Shown: piece after piece, positions 48,997 through 59,818 of the stretch
Layout: each line of letters begins with the position of its first letter
Position numbering within the stretch: the first letter of the stretch is position 1
Assembly: GCA_002224055.1 (NCBI GenBank)
Contig: AZLU01000007.1
Span: 186,001-250,000 of the forward strand
DNA from: Pezizomycotina sp. ARF18
Taxonomy: Eukaryota > Ascomycota
Direction of reading: 5' to 3'
DNA length: 64,000 bases
Notes under the pieces: generated by a model
Told to the model about the DNA's origin: nothing
What the model saw: only the letters and a program-made list of their open reading frames with translations
The model's database searches: none
Program-made: the position numbers and the translations under genes

Positions 48997-49797
48997 AGGA
49001 TTCTAGAAAGGAATTCCCATAATATATGCATGTCCGTTGATCACCTACTTATGTTGCAGCTTCAAATGGCGCAAATGGAATATGAGCCGCCTGCACTAAA
49101 TTCGCGAAGTGCAGGCGACTCATATACATATAGCCAGCAAGCTATCTTGGTTAATTTTTGCGAAAGATTGTTTACCTAATTAAGTACATATAAAACGATA
49201 GTTATGTCTAATTTTATACGTATCACAATTTTGAAAGGAATCTTTGTCTCGTTAGATGTCGCAATTAAATATTTTTTTTATAAAAAAAAAAAAAAAAAAT
49301 ACACCCAACGACAGTCTTGATCTCTTAATAACGGAAAAAAAAGGCTTTGCCCCGTTTTTAACATTAAATATAGAATTATACGTTATATATTGCATGAAGT
49401 CTTGTAGATGTTAATGTCTTATTTTATGTATTTCTTTTATAAAAGTTCTGAAAAGTTAAATGGATAATCGTGGGTCTTCACAAGACATGAGTAGCTCACC
49501 TACAACTTAGTAACCGATACTTCAAAATTTGATTTGAATTCATTGAAATATATAATTGCAATTGAATGGCGATAAAATTCCACCTTTGCTCCATAGGGCT
49601 ATCATTCCAGCTCGGTGACTAAGTCTTGACTTCCCATACCTTCAGCAGCATGGCGTTTTGCTTTGGTATAACTCCACTAGCTCCTGATCGTCATCGGCGA
49701 GATCGTAGTCGTCGCCTTGATTAGTTTCATCACCCTAATTATCTCATTCATCTGCGCAACAGCGTCCTCCCAACGCTGCATCTAGTATAGGTACATG
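48997..49797. other. Spacer with hairpin and A18 tract
   Basis: Holds the inverted repeat at 49080-49125 and a run of 18 A at 49282-49299. No gene is supported. Confidence 0.5.
49080..49125. repeat. Inverted repeat, 18-bp arms, 10-base loop
   Basis: The left arm (49080-49097) contains GAGCCGCCTGCACT and the right arm (49108-49125) AGTGCAGGCGACTC, pairing with a single mismatch around AAATTCGCGA. It lies about 85 bp upstream of the FB19 frame and downstream of the second NLR. A regulatory or foldback role is possible but unproven. Confidence 0.7.
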
Positions 49798-52700
49798 CTA
49801 GGTCGCGCTTGACCTCCAATATAGGATGTTGATCCTCGCGATATACCTTTTTGTATGAAGCCAGCGTTTTACCTGGAGCTCCAGAGCTTCCTGATATTTA
49901 CCTCTGAGGTGGTAAGTATGGGCAAGCTCTTGCACGTTTGATAGCGTTGAAAAAGATATCTTCAGTTCCTCAATGGCGTGCAAAGCCCTTACCAGCACGT
50001 CTTCTGATTCTTCCAAGCGGTTTACATCTCTTAATGCAACGGCCAGGTTCGTCATGGCGACCGATGTGGCCCAATTTTCTCCGCATATACTCTTCTCCAT
50101 TTCTAGCAAGGCGGTGTTCCCCTGCATTAAATATATCTTCATCAGGCTTTGAATGAATTTTTGTTTGGTTTTCTTCGCCCAGCGTTTCTAGCGCCCGGTT
50201 TACTATGCTAGAGCGATGTCCAACGCCTCGTCTATGTGACCCTGTTGGAGAAGGACGGTCCGCGGCCTGTTAGACCTTTCAGCGATGCGATGTGATCTTC
50301 TCCGTGGCCCTTTTGTTGAAGTCCACGACACGATTACTCACTCCGAGCAATATCTCGTCGATCATGGACGTACTCGCTTCTGGCCCGCTGGGTTTGAAGC
50401 GCCTTGTGCAACCACTGTAGCCAAGCTCGCAAAGCCCCGCGGTAACGTAGTAGTAAAACCAGACGATGCATTTTCCGATCTTATGAACCGAAAAACATCT
50501 TCTCAAGGGAACGGCACTGCTCTCTACTCATGTCCATCGCTCCATGTCACCGCTCGCTCGCAGTGGACCCACCAATTACCACCGTGTATTTGAACCATAC
50601 CGGCGACGAGTTCAAGCGTTCCGATTCATCTCAGTACATAAGTGACTCTGCGGTAGCTATCATATAGCAGTAACGTCACCAACTCCCTCGCTGGAAAAAA
50701 TATTCCTCCGGTCTTCTTGAAAAGTGAAGTCCAGATGGCCAACTACAGTCTCCCATACAATACTCTTTGACAGTGGCGTGCACGGTACGAACAGTATTGT
50801 CCGGTAAAGATCTCAACCAGCGGGGAGAGACCGAAAATATGTACTCTCTAGGCTTACGAAGGAAGTTTTCCGCATCAATATCCCGCTCACCGTGCTAATT
50901 GTCAAGCTACGGTTAGCTTCTCAACGGTTAAATTGATTTGGCGGCAAGCATCCAGGTGAGGATCTTGTGCAAAAGTTGACGGTCGCGTGCGTCCATCGTA
51001 AGAAGCCGCTGGAAAATTGTTTTGTACATATCTTCGAGCCCACTGGGCGTGGATTGACTTTCTCGCGCATTTCCTTCGTCGTTCTCGACTTCTCAATCTC
51101 CTCCAAAATGAGGCGAGCCCTGCAGCCTCTTTAGCGGGTGCAAAACGCATGTAGAAGAGCCGGAAGTGAGATAAATTCCCGCGTAACTTATCATCATTAT
51201 AACGTGCCATAGGAACATCCCTCTCGCGCGTTTTAGTGAGCTCTGGACATAATCTTGTATACCTGCTTTAACGAGGTCCTGCGACTCATTAATACTCGTT
51301 CGCAGATACCTCATGATATCACTGGTAACATTTTCCGTTTCCACCGACATACTGGCACAGGACAAGCTGCGGTGGCATTCTCACCCGCGGGCATTACTTT
51401 GTCCCTGATTTCCTCCAGGGGTCTGCTGATAATGCAGATCCGAAGATTCTCCATTTTAGATACGAGATCTCCATAGCGGCTGTCAAGGTTTTGCTCTCGG
51501 CGCACTCGTCATTGCATCCACGAGGCAGAACACGGGGGTTGTACTTTCTCGAGGCATTTTCGAGCAGCTCCCATATCGCCTCGAGACGGGTCGGCCGGAG
51601 TGCCCATTCTTTCCATTTCGGTGTTCATTATATCAACCGCATCGGGCAGTATGTCGAGTATACCGAACAGGCATACACGTGCGAATGCTAAGGCGCTAGT
51701 ATGACGCTCATGCTCCCCTTACCGTTGTAGAAGAAAATGAGAGGGTCTTTTCCACATTTATCGAGCTCTTCCACTATTACCGATGCAATCATCGACTTCC
51801 GGAGCCGGGCTTGCCGTGGATCCAGAGCAGCCTCGGATCTTGAAGGTTGCCGTCAGTGGCAGCGCCAGGGCCAAGGGTGTTTACGTTGCCATCCATTATT
51901 TTACCGATGTAGTCTATGATCCAGCCGCAGGTCCCTTCGACTCTTTTTCGTCGGCTATGTTCTCTCTTACCGTAGTCACCTGGGCAGATCCACCGCCTGA
52001 CTTCCCGTTCTCGATCGCTGACTTGCTTAGCCGCAACACTTTTCGTAACAAACCCAAAATTAGTATGTTAAGCTGTACAAATTGCTTCGAATAAAAATAA
52101 TAGTAACAGGTAAATGATATAAATAACCAAGTGCGAGGCCACGTAAAGTATACCCTGCCTGAATTTCTTCTGCTCAGACCGCTCCTGCCCCGCGGCAACC
52201 CTCTCGACTTTGCCTCTTGCCGCTCAGTTTCGTTCTTTTCGAACTCGATTCTAGCGACTATTTATACGCGTCAACCGCATGTTAGCTTATCAATAGCCTA
52301 GTATTTGACAGAAATACTCGCATACGACAGGGTAATCCTACGGCGGCGAAACTGATCCTCGAGTTCCCGCCCGTGGTCGCTTTCTCCATCTCAGCCGCCA
52401 TAGACGACATACAACCGCTTCTTCCGCATGCAGTTCATGCTCTTGATAACGTCGTTGAATTCATCAGCGAAGGGCTTTCGGAGGCTACGCAGGATTCCCT
52501 TGAACTGTTCCTACTGAATATTTTACCGCCCGGGCACAAAAGTCGATCATGTCAAAATAAACCACCAATAACGGCTTGGACCTTAACTTCATTGCCATGG
52601 AGCTCTCGTAGGCGAGTTACCGCTGGCGCGTTGGTTACTAGGAACTGGAGGACGTCCGCTAGCATTCCTAGCGCGTCTGCTTCCTGTTTGAGCAGCGCGA

Positions 52701-52880
52701 GTAGTTTGTTCAACGCCCGGACGTCTTGCCGTCCGCGCTTTTCTCCCCGGCGCTAACCGCGTTGAGTTGAAAGGGAATGATTTTTCGGTCGAAAGAAGCC
52801 TTGCCGATCCTCAGGTCGTTCAGAACCTCTTGCGCATACTTTTCGCGCACTTGTTGCCATAGCGTCTTTTTATTCGACAT
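49798..52880 (-). CDS. NACHT-TPR NLR (STAND) protein, multiple frames
   Basis: ATG at 52880: MSNKKTLWQQVREKYAQEVL opens a helical N-terminal domain (ALNKLLALLKQEADALGMLA, FKGILRSLRKPFADEF in other frames). The P-loop is LLWIHGKPGSG followed one frame over by KSMIASVIVEELDKCGKDPL; TT at 51797-51798 where TTT would restore GSGKS. ALAFARVCLFGILDILPDAV, Walker B FCLVDAM/DECAESKT (near 51530-51500, C where CC fits) and the sensor LRICIISRPLEEI follow, then MFLWHVIMM. The C-terminal part has tetratricopeptide-like repeats (SVAMTNLAVALRDVNRLEES; ELAHTYHLRGKYQEALEL) to a stop at 49798. Six or more frame changes occur. It is the second NLR in the window and interrupts the F-box array. Confidence 0.78.
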
Positions 52881-53817
52881 TTGCCTTGAGTTATTTCGAT
52901 TCGTTTCTATGATTGTTGGAGCTGCGATGTTTGAAGCGGATAGGATTAGTTGATAGCAGAGGTCTCTAGATTACCTAGGCGGTTTCGTCTTCTCAACCCG
53001 CACGGCGATTTCAGATAAAAATTATTTGATATGGGCGAGGCTTTCATGCTGCGTATTCTAAAAGGACTCGCCTGAGCCGCATGGAGCGGACGAATAAGAG
53101 ACGGACTCGTCAAGTAACCGATGAGTATCAACAATTAAGCTAATTAGGCAGAGATTATTAGTGCAGAGCTTTGGGAATAAGACCTGGATATCCGCTTGCT
53201 ATAATTTATAGCCATCTCTTTATCTAGAGCACAAATATATCTTCCTTGACATCTGTCAAGGCTTAATCGGCAGCACTGTATTAGCTCACGACTTCTGTAC
53301 TTTGCTTTGCCCACCTTGCTGATCCCTCTTAACGCTTGTTATCGATTAAAAAAGATCAAATCTTAACAATGATATCCCGAGACAAAGCCCGATATACCTA
53401 AGGAGAGAAGCTATTACGACACAAATATCACCGAACCTTTTTTCCCATGATAGCGTTACTGCGTCTGCGAGTTAAAAATCCCCCAAGTCCAGAAATTCTA
53501 GTGCACATTACTGTTCGTTGCAAAAGGAGGCTTTCAGTATCAGAAATAATAATGGACCATTTTTAGTGATAATTATACTAGAAGATATATAAACCAAATG
53601 TTCGCTAATATACCCATAAAAGGAAGTCCCTAATTACCTATCCTCGCGGCGCAGTCATTTTCATTGACTGGTCCGGCTACTATATAATGACGCCATTATA
53701 GACGCCGTTTTCCGTACCCTTTTCTGAGTTCTTGCCTAAGTTCACATTCAATCGACCGTTCCTTTGCACTGTCTTCGGTCGTTTGTTACAGTACGGAAGC
53801 TACCGTTGAATCAAAAA
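52881..53817. other. Divergent spacer between the NLR and FB20
   Basis: Nothing recognised; it should contain both promoters. Confidence 0.45.
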
Positions 53818-54950
53818 ATGCTGAAGAATGGCAAACCTCCGCGAATTCCCACGGAGCTCATCACCGAAATGTTTCTTCATCTCGACTATTTCACCCCAAT
53901 AAAGCTCCGCCGAGTCTGCCGTCTTTTTAGCGAAATTACCGATGGTGCATTGCCGCAGCCAGGGCCTTTAGCGTCTTTTTTCTAGGCGTTGAGGTTCAAA
54001 ATATTTTAATTTTATTTTTTTTGTTTTGCATAGTAAAGCGCTCGTTTTTGCAAATTTTTGTGCTGTTTTTCGAGGTGTCGGGCGCCCTCTCACCTCGGTA
54101 AGTACTGGAATACTGGATAAAAGCACCCACGCTAAATACCCTGGCCGCAGCTCGGCGAAAACCTCTGCCGCCGCACAAGCGTCGCCCAAACTCCAATCGA
54201 GCAGGCATAAACCATATGTTCTCCTTGCACCCGTGTTTTAACTTTGTCAGCCCAAATCACCAAATCGATATCGATGGCGCAAGCCCGGAATGGACTCGCG
54301 GTTTTAACAACGACAAAATGAAGTTATTCACGCCACTTAACCAGTTCCCACGCCTAGCCTAAGAGCTCGCCATAGCACTAGGCGGTGGCTATCCAGCTGA
54401 CGGATTCCTCGCTGTAAAAAATTTACCATCACTAGACGTCCCGTTTATAATACTCGCAAGGGAAACTGACACAAATATCTCCTTGGGGATTTCTTCGACT
54501 GGCTAGCGGAGATTCGTCGGAAAGGATCTCGTCCGATAGTATTACCTGGTGGAAGGGCACATCGATATCGCGTAACAACGAGGACGATATCATCCCGATG
54601 GAAACCGCATTGCAGCTTTTGAAATTATATTCCAGTGAGATATATAGAACGAAATTCATAGGTTACCGGTTCAAGGGTTCCAGATCAGCTCTCCGGGGGA
54701 TATGATCGGCGAAAAACCGTTCGAGGATGTACATTTCTTCTACCTTGCGCGCAAAAGAGGACATAGATTCCCGCGGAGTTATTGAGAGCAGGGATGGCGT
54801 CTAGTCGTGTTGCATAGAGAGGCAGATAGAAATAAGCTTGTGAATAGGATGATTCGCGAATATCCATTTCACGGTCTTGGAGAGTATGATGGAAGAGAGC
54901 CTTGGGGTTCAATACGGTTCTCTCGGATTAAATTCCTTCGAATCTTTTGA
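53818..54950 (+). pseudogene. FB20, F-box family member with an in-frame stop and a long C-terminus
   Basis: Block A PRIPTELITEMFLHLDYF, then IKLRRVCRLFSEIT, is in one frame (from ATG 53818 or 53764). About 190 bases of T-rich sequence (53986-54180) separate it from block B (HMFSLHPCFNFV, near 54210). The frame then runs through a TAA at 54360-54362 (between PRLA and ELAIALGGGYPADGF) into block D (VPFIILARETDTNISLG, near 54428-54480) and, shifted, DFFDWLAEI. Further frames hold IIPMETALQLLKLYSSEIYR, KPFEDVHFFYLARKRGH and block E (YPFHGLGEYDGREPWGSIRF), ending at 54950. It is the longest member. Confidence 0.66.
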
Positions 54951-55631
54951 TGTTATAGCAAGCTCTTCGAAGGAAAACGGCTGCACAAGGGATGCTTTTA
55001 GCAAGCAGTAGACCAGCATCGTAGTCGTTCGCAAGATACCAATAGCGCTTTTGTGGCCATCTTAGATCGATCTATAACCCGAGGCTCACGCTATAGACAT
55101 TCATTATCATAGGAGGCAGATCCGGTATCTCATAAAAAAAAGATTCTGCTCAGTACTCAAGTAGCCTGGAAACCTCGCGAAAAATCTCTACAGACTATAA
55201 TGACATCCTCTCCAATTTTTCCGTAAAAAGTAGACGAAAAGGCTGCAGTAAACCGCATTTCTTGGTCTTATGTTGTTTATTTACTAAGTATTTATTATAG
55301 TACCAGGTTTGAGTCCAAGAACTCTCAGGCATTGGCACTAACAAGACAATTCCCAGTCCCGCACCCAGAACCCCGAGATAACGAACATGCCGGAGACTTT
55401 TCTTCCTTTTCTTCTTTTTCTGCGGTTTAAAGCTTAAGTAATTCGGGGGTTGGAATTTTAGCGGCTCTGCGCAAAAAGCATCAGGCAGGCGTTGAATCAT
55501 TCGATATAGTTGTGATCTTGACAGCCAATTAAAAGTATTTATACAACTCCAGCCGCGCTCAGTGAACAATCGCCACAAATTATCCTCTGTATTAGCTCTC
55601 GATTCCCCACAGTAAGGGTGTTAGACCAACC
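54951..55631 (-). other. Spacer with a doubtful 127-codon ORF
   Basis: The minus-strand ORF 55578-55195 (MWRLFTERGWSCINTFNWLS onward) has a Lys/Arg-rich stretch and one hydrophobic segment (YLGVLGAGLGIVLLVP), so it could be a small membrane protein, but nothing supports expression. It lies divergently from FB21. Confidence 0.22.
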
Positions 55632-56547
55632 ATGGCGAAATTGGCGGATCTTCCGCTGGAACTTCTAATCGAAATATTCGAACACTTCGACTACGTCACT
55701 CTCAAGATCATCCTCCGTCGCGTATGTCGCGATTTCCACAGCATTATAACAAACAATTACCGCCCACTTTTGGGGAATGTGTTCTCCATAGAGCCCACGC
55801 CATACAAGCCCCAAACGAATATCGAGAGGATAAGAGAGAAACTTCACGAGCGCGAATTCCCCCCAATATTATGAACCGTGACCACGACAGGCTGTGGAGC
55901 AGCCGTTATGGAGGCATCTTCTACTGGCCGAAAAGCTACAACAAATTTTTCCACGAGCTGGGCTACTGCTTCCGCCTGCACCCTTGCTTGCGAAACCTCC
56001 GAGCAAACTACAAAGCCTTGGAAACCAGAAAACTCGACATCAAGAAGGACTTCGGGTTCGTCAACGCCAGCGCTGGAGCCGGAAGTTGGAAACCGCTTAT
56101 CGTGACCGACTTCGCGAAGGAAAGAGCGGCCTCAGATCCCATTCCTGCTGCAGAGTTCTTCAAGCGAGGTGCTGCGGAGGAACTACCGTTCATAGCATCT
56201 TTCTGGGACGAAGTACCAGACTTAACCGAGCTGACCGTCCTCCAGCTCGTCCAGTTCGTCGCAGATACCTTCAATGACAACCATAGAGTGAGCAAAACCG
56301 ACGCAAATCGAGAGTAAATCCGCTCAGTTACGAAAATGGCCGCCACCCTCTGTTCCTGAAGTGGTGGTTGACGTACTTTTGGGAATCGCTGATATACTTC
56401 AATGAGGAGTATGCCGCCTTGCAATTGAACAGAAAGATCTCTGAGCGGGCAGGATATGCATACTTGACGCTCGTGAGCCACGTGAGTCCTAGAGACGAAC
56501 TGTGGGAGACTAAGGCGAGAGTTATTGGAAGCGGAGTACCTCAATAA
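55632..56547 (+). CDS. FB21, best full-length example of the F-box family
   Basis: Block A MAKLADLPLELLIEIFEHFD, then YVTLKIILRRVCRDFHSII (residues 1-40). The linker reaches a C6 run (55859-55864), where one more C would join EREFPP to NIMNRDHDRLWSSRYGG. Block B GYCFRLHPCLRNLRA is at 55956-56003. Block C is ERAASDPIPAAEFFKRGAAE. Block D is LPFIASFWDE, then LTELTVLQLVQFVADTF, ending near 56270. After a second shift near 56300-56330 come LFLKWWLTYFWESLIYFNEE and AGYAYLTLVSHVSPRDELWE, with the stop at 56547. That gives about 305 residues with two breaks, and it serves as the reference for the family. If the F-box works, the protein would bind Skp1 and present a substrate to an SCF ubiquitin ligase; blocks B to E would be the substrate side. 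Confidence 0.8.
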
Positions 56548-57752
56548 AGGTCTTGACGATCGTAATGTCAAGTACTACCGTACGCTTCGAAGGCTGTTTG
56601 AAAGGAAAGAGTATGGAAAACTTATTGAAGAGACTGATGCTGAGAATACGCAAAGCCTATCCTCCTTTTAGCGGGATAGAAGGCAGTAGCAATATGACAC
56701 GTGACAAAGGAGAAAGGGGAAAAGGGAGTTAAGTAAAGCTCTTGAGCAGTCACTGACACGTATAGTCCGGGTAATCTAGAGCCGACTATCAAGCCCGCAT
56801 AAAAGGCAAAGGGGGTTCGAATTGACAAAGATTATGGATCACGGCTTATAGAACTCAAAGTCAATTTCATACGCGTCCAGATAACTTCTGTTTGGGGTAA
56901 ATCTCGAGAGATAGCAATACGATGAGCGAGTTTTCGGACTTGTTCCAGCCTTGTATCTCCAGCCTTTCTCGCAAATATAAACACCGTCTAAATTTCAACT
57001 TATCTACAAACCACTAGCAACTATTAGCATCCTAGTTATAGGGTGTCATTTAGCAAATTTCATAGTTACAGATCGAAATCTTTAGCTGAGTTGAGTAGGC
57101 AAAGGATTCGCAGGGGCGATTGATTGCTCGTTTCCCGATCAATTTGAGGGCCGTGCGGATCCAACAAACTTGATTATCGATTTTTGGAGAAGGCGAAGAA
57201 ATTGATAACAAATCTAACAGAAAATTCGACGCGCCTAAGCCTTGCCGTTGGCTTTTGCAGGCCGTTACACGAATGAATGACAGCAAACGCCACCCATTTG
57301 CGTTACAAAAACCGATAAACCGCCAAACACTTGTCGCGTTGAACATTGTTTGCAAAGATAACTAAGAAGCCATATATTCTGCTTGGTTAAATTTTTCTCG
57401 CGCTCGTGTTTGTAAAATCCTGGTGAAACAGCGACTCGGTTTTCGAATTTCGAGGCAGGCGTGCTATCCATTAAGCCATTAAGTTTGAAATCTTTACAGC
57501 GCAAACTTTCGTTGCCCGCGGGAAATTCCACCTCTAACATTCGAAGATATCTACATCGGAAAAACTTCCATATCTTTATATAAGTAACAATACCATTCGA
57601 TATACACGATATATATCTAGAACAAAACCCCGCTCATAAGAGAATCCTTCGCCTTCTAACGATCATTACAGGAAATCTCGGAAATACCCTATAATTCACT
57701 TGTTACTTAAGACTTATATTTACAGACCTCAACCATTTCTCACCTAGCTATT
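56548..57752. other. Spacer, nothing recognised
   Basis: Antisense ORFs (56622-56828, 57050-57540) have no domain. A tRNA-like A-box at about 57475-57440 on the minus strand is noted under rejected items. Confidence 0.45.
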
Positions 57753-58257
57753 ATGCTTCTTAAAACAATGCTAACTCTCACAGCGGCCGTTGTCGGGACT
57801 GTCCAAGCGGCGGCGGTATCGGGGCAAACGCTCCAGCCGGTACCTACTGAGGAAAGCGGCGATCAAGAGAATGGGATGGTATGTTTACTTGATTTTTCTC
57901 TTTTATTTTTGGCTATTTGAGCGGAAGCATGTTTCACAACTCACACGATATCGATACAACCAGCCCGCTCTCTACATCTCTGCTAACGTTTTATTCTTTT
58001 TACATCCACTCCAGGACACCTCTACTACCACCTCCCAATCCGGCCCACCAAAAGTCAATCAAAGCTCCTATCCCACGGCCGTGGCTACTACCCCATGTGC
58101 CTAACCCTCGAAAACTCCCCTACGATAGCGACCCAATGTACCTTTACGTCACCTGCATAAACTGCGAGTGCGACAGCGAAGGCCGACTGGACAACTGCTG
58201 GTGGCAGCCGACGATCCAGCCGAACATGCCGCGGGTAACAACTCCGGCATGTGCATA
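57753..58257 (+). CDS. Small secreted Cys-rich protein 1
   Basis: Exon 1 (57753-57878, 42 codons) encodes a signal peptide, MLLKTMLTLTAAVVGTVQAA. A GTATGT donor at 57879, GCTAAC branch site and CCAG acceptor at 58014 mark an intron of 136 bp. Exon 2 opens DTSTTTSQSGPPKVNQSSYP. The Cys core (VTCINCECDSEGRLDNCWW) follows in a shifted frame, with more Cys (GNCFCMF, DSCYRR) after it. The core C-x2-C-x-C-D-x3-G-x3-NC recurs in the opposing gene at 59.4-59.8 kb. The protein is probably exported; its role is unknown. The 3' end is uncertain, and a second intron is possible. Confidence 0.6.
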
Positions 58258-59382
58258 ACCTGGGAAACTGCTTCTGCATGTTCATGGACGATAAAGAACC
58301 TAATCGGTATGATTCTTGCTATAGGAGGATGGCGATGCCGGTTAGTTCGCATATTACTGGAACGACTATTGGGAAGAGTAGGAATGGTTTCATGTATGAT
58401 CGGAGTTGTATTTATGGGATTGAGTATGAGATTCTTGGAAGAATCCTATAGATCATTGAATTTTGATGGATTAAGCAGGGATGTAAGTCTTGGGCTTAGC
58501 CATAAAATAAAGATCTCTTTGATTATAATTATCTATCCTTTCCCAGTTTGTTGCTTTGTATTATTCAAAATCAGATTAATTTAATGTAAAGAGTAGGATA
58601 GTATTCGTTGTTATGTTATGTCTATATTCAAAGTTTTTGCTCCTTTAACTGCTTCGAATCGGTGAAAAACATGATTTTTTACTTAGTTTTACCTGTTTCT
58701 TAAGCACACCCACGAGATGTTTTTCAAACTAGAACAGCGCCTTGGGCTTAAGCGCGAACTTCGATTCACAGACCATAAGTGAGAATTTAATAACGATATG
58801 GGAGCAATTTGTTTACGCGTTTTCTTGAACGAGCGGGCACAGCGAGCTAGTAAAGGCATTATTACAAGCTTTGTCGCCACAAGCCACAAATTTCCCCGAA
58901 CCCTGTATGAAGAAGCGGTGACCATTCGATGTAGCAATAATGGCACTACCAGGCAAATATTGACTTCTTTATAACGTCGCGGTCGTGGAGGATGATACTA
59001 TATATGCTGAAGCTTAACACCTAAGTATTTTAAGCAGATTCGGACTCTTAGTTAGTTTGGATCAATTATATGCACTTCCTGCTTTTCAAGATTTCAATGA
59101 TTATCAAGAAGTCTACAAATCTATTCCTTCTACATCATCATTCCTTAGCATGAATTGCGATTCTATTTTCTAATACTACTACTTCCGGATACAAATTCAA
59201 CATTCTTTCCTTCTAGCACCACGACAAAAATAATAGCAGTACACGCCCCACTGATATATATCTCCTAAAAGATTCGAAAGGAAACAAAAATATACGCTGG
59301 TAATTAAACCGAGAAAAGACAATCCGTGAACACCTCCCTACAACCTCCGTGGAAGCCACACCCTAGAGAGGAGATTGTGCTC
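58258..59382. other. Spacer between the two secreted-protein genes
   Basis: ORFs at 58168-58584 overlap the end of the first gene and may include its last exon. Otherwise nothing is recognised. Confidence 0.45.
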
Positions 59383-59818
59383 CTATACAAATACAGAATC
59401 CAACACCAGGCTCCCACACCACTGCTGGACCAACCGCTTATCCTCGTCGGAATCCAGCACCGTGGCCCCGCTCGCGTCATTCAGCGTGCAGTTGGAAACG
59501 TGGCCGAATCCGTCACAGGTGCAGTCCCTGCACTGGGGCATACGGGGACCGATGCAATGGAGCTCGAAGCCCACCTCGAACATGTGGCGTATCGCTTCGG
59601 ATTCGTTTGAAGGTGGAGATACCTATTTCAAATAAGGAAATATAAGCAACTACTATTTCACGTAAAAACAAGTTTTAAGAGAGTGGAAAATTCAGTATTG
59701 TATTGGACAATAGTCGTAAAGTGGGAATACTAACCCATGTTCCTACCGGAGTTGCAGATACTGTACCGCCCACGATGGTCATTGTGATGAGAGCTTCAAA
59801 TACGGTTGAGAGATACAT
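59383..59818 (-). CDS. Small secreted Cys-rich protein 2, apparently intact
   Basis: Exon 1 (59818-59735, 28 codons) is a signal peptide, MYLSTVFEALITMTIVGGTV, then SATPVGTW. The intron (59734-59623, 112 bp) has a GTTAGT donor and an ATAG acceptor and is in phase 0. Exon 2 (79 codons) starts VSPPSNESEAIRHMFEVGFE and has six Cys: LHCIGP, MPQCRDCTCDGFGHVSNC and QQWCGS, with a stop at 59383. The product is 107 residues before cleavage. It shares the Cys core of the gene at 57.75 kb, and the two genes converge. It is the only clearly unbroken spliced gene in the window. A host-interaction or wall role is possible; there is no direct evidence. Confidence 0.7.

Noticed and set aside
57434-57480. 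tRNA-like sequence on the minus strand (TGGCTTAATGG A-box)
   Set aside because: The B-box is degenerate, and no acceptor or anticodon stems can be paired into a full cloverleaf.
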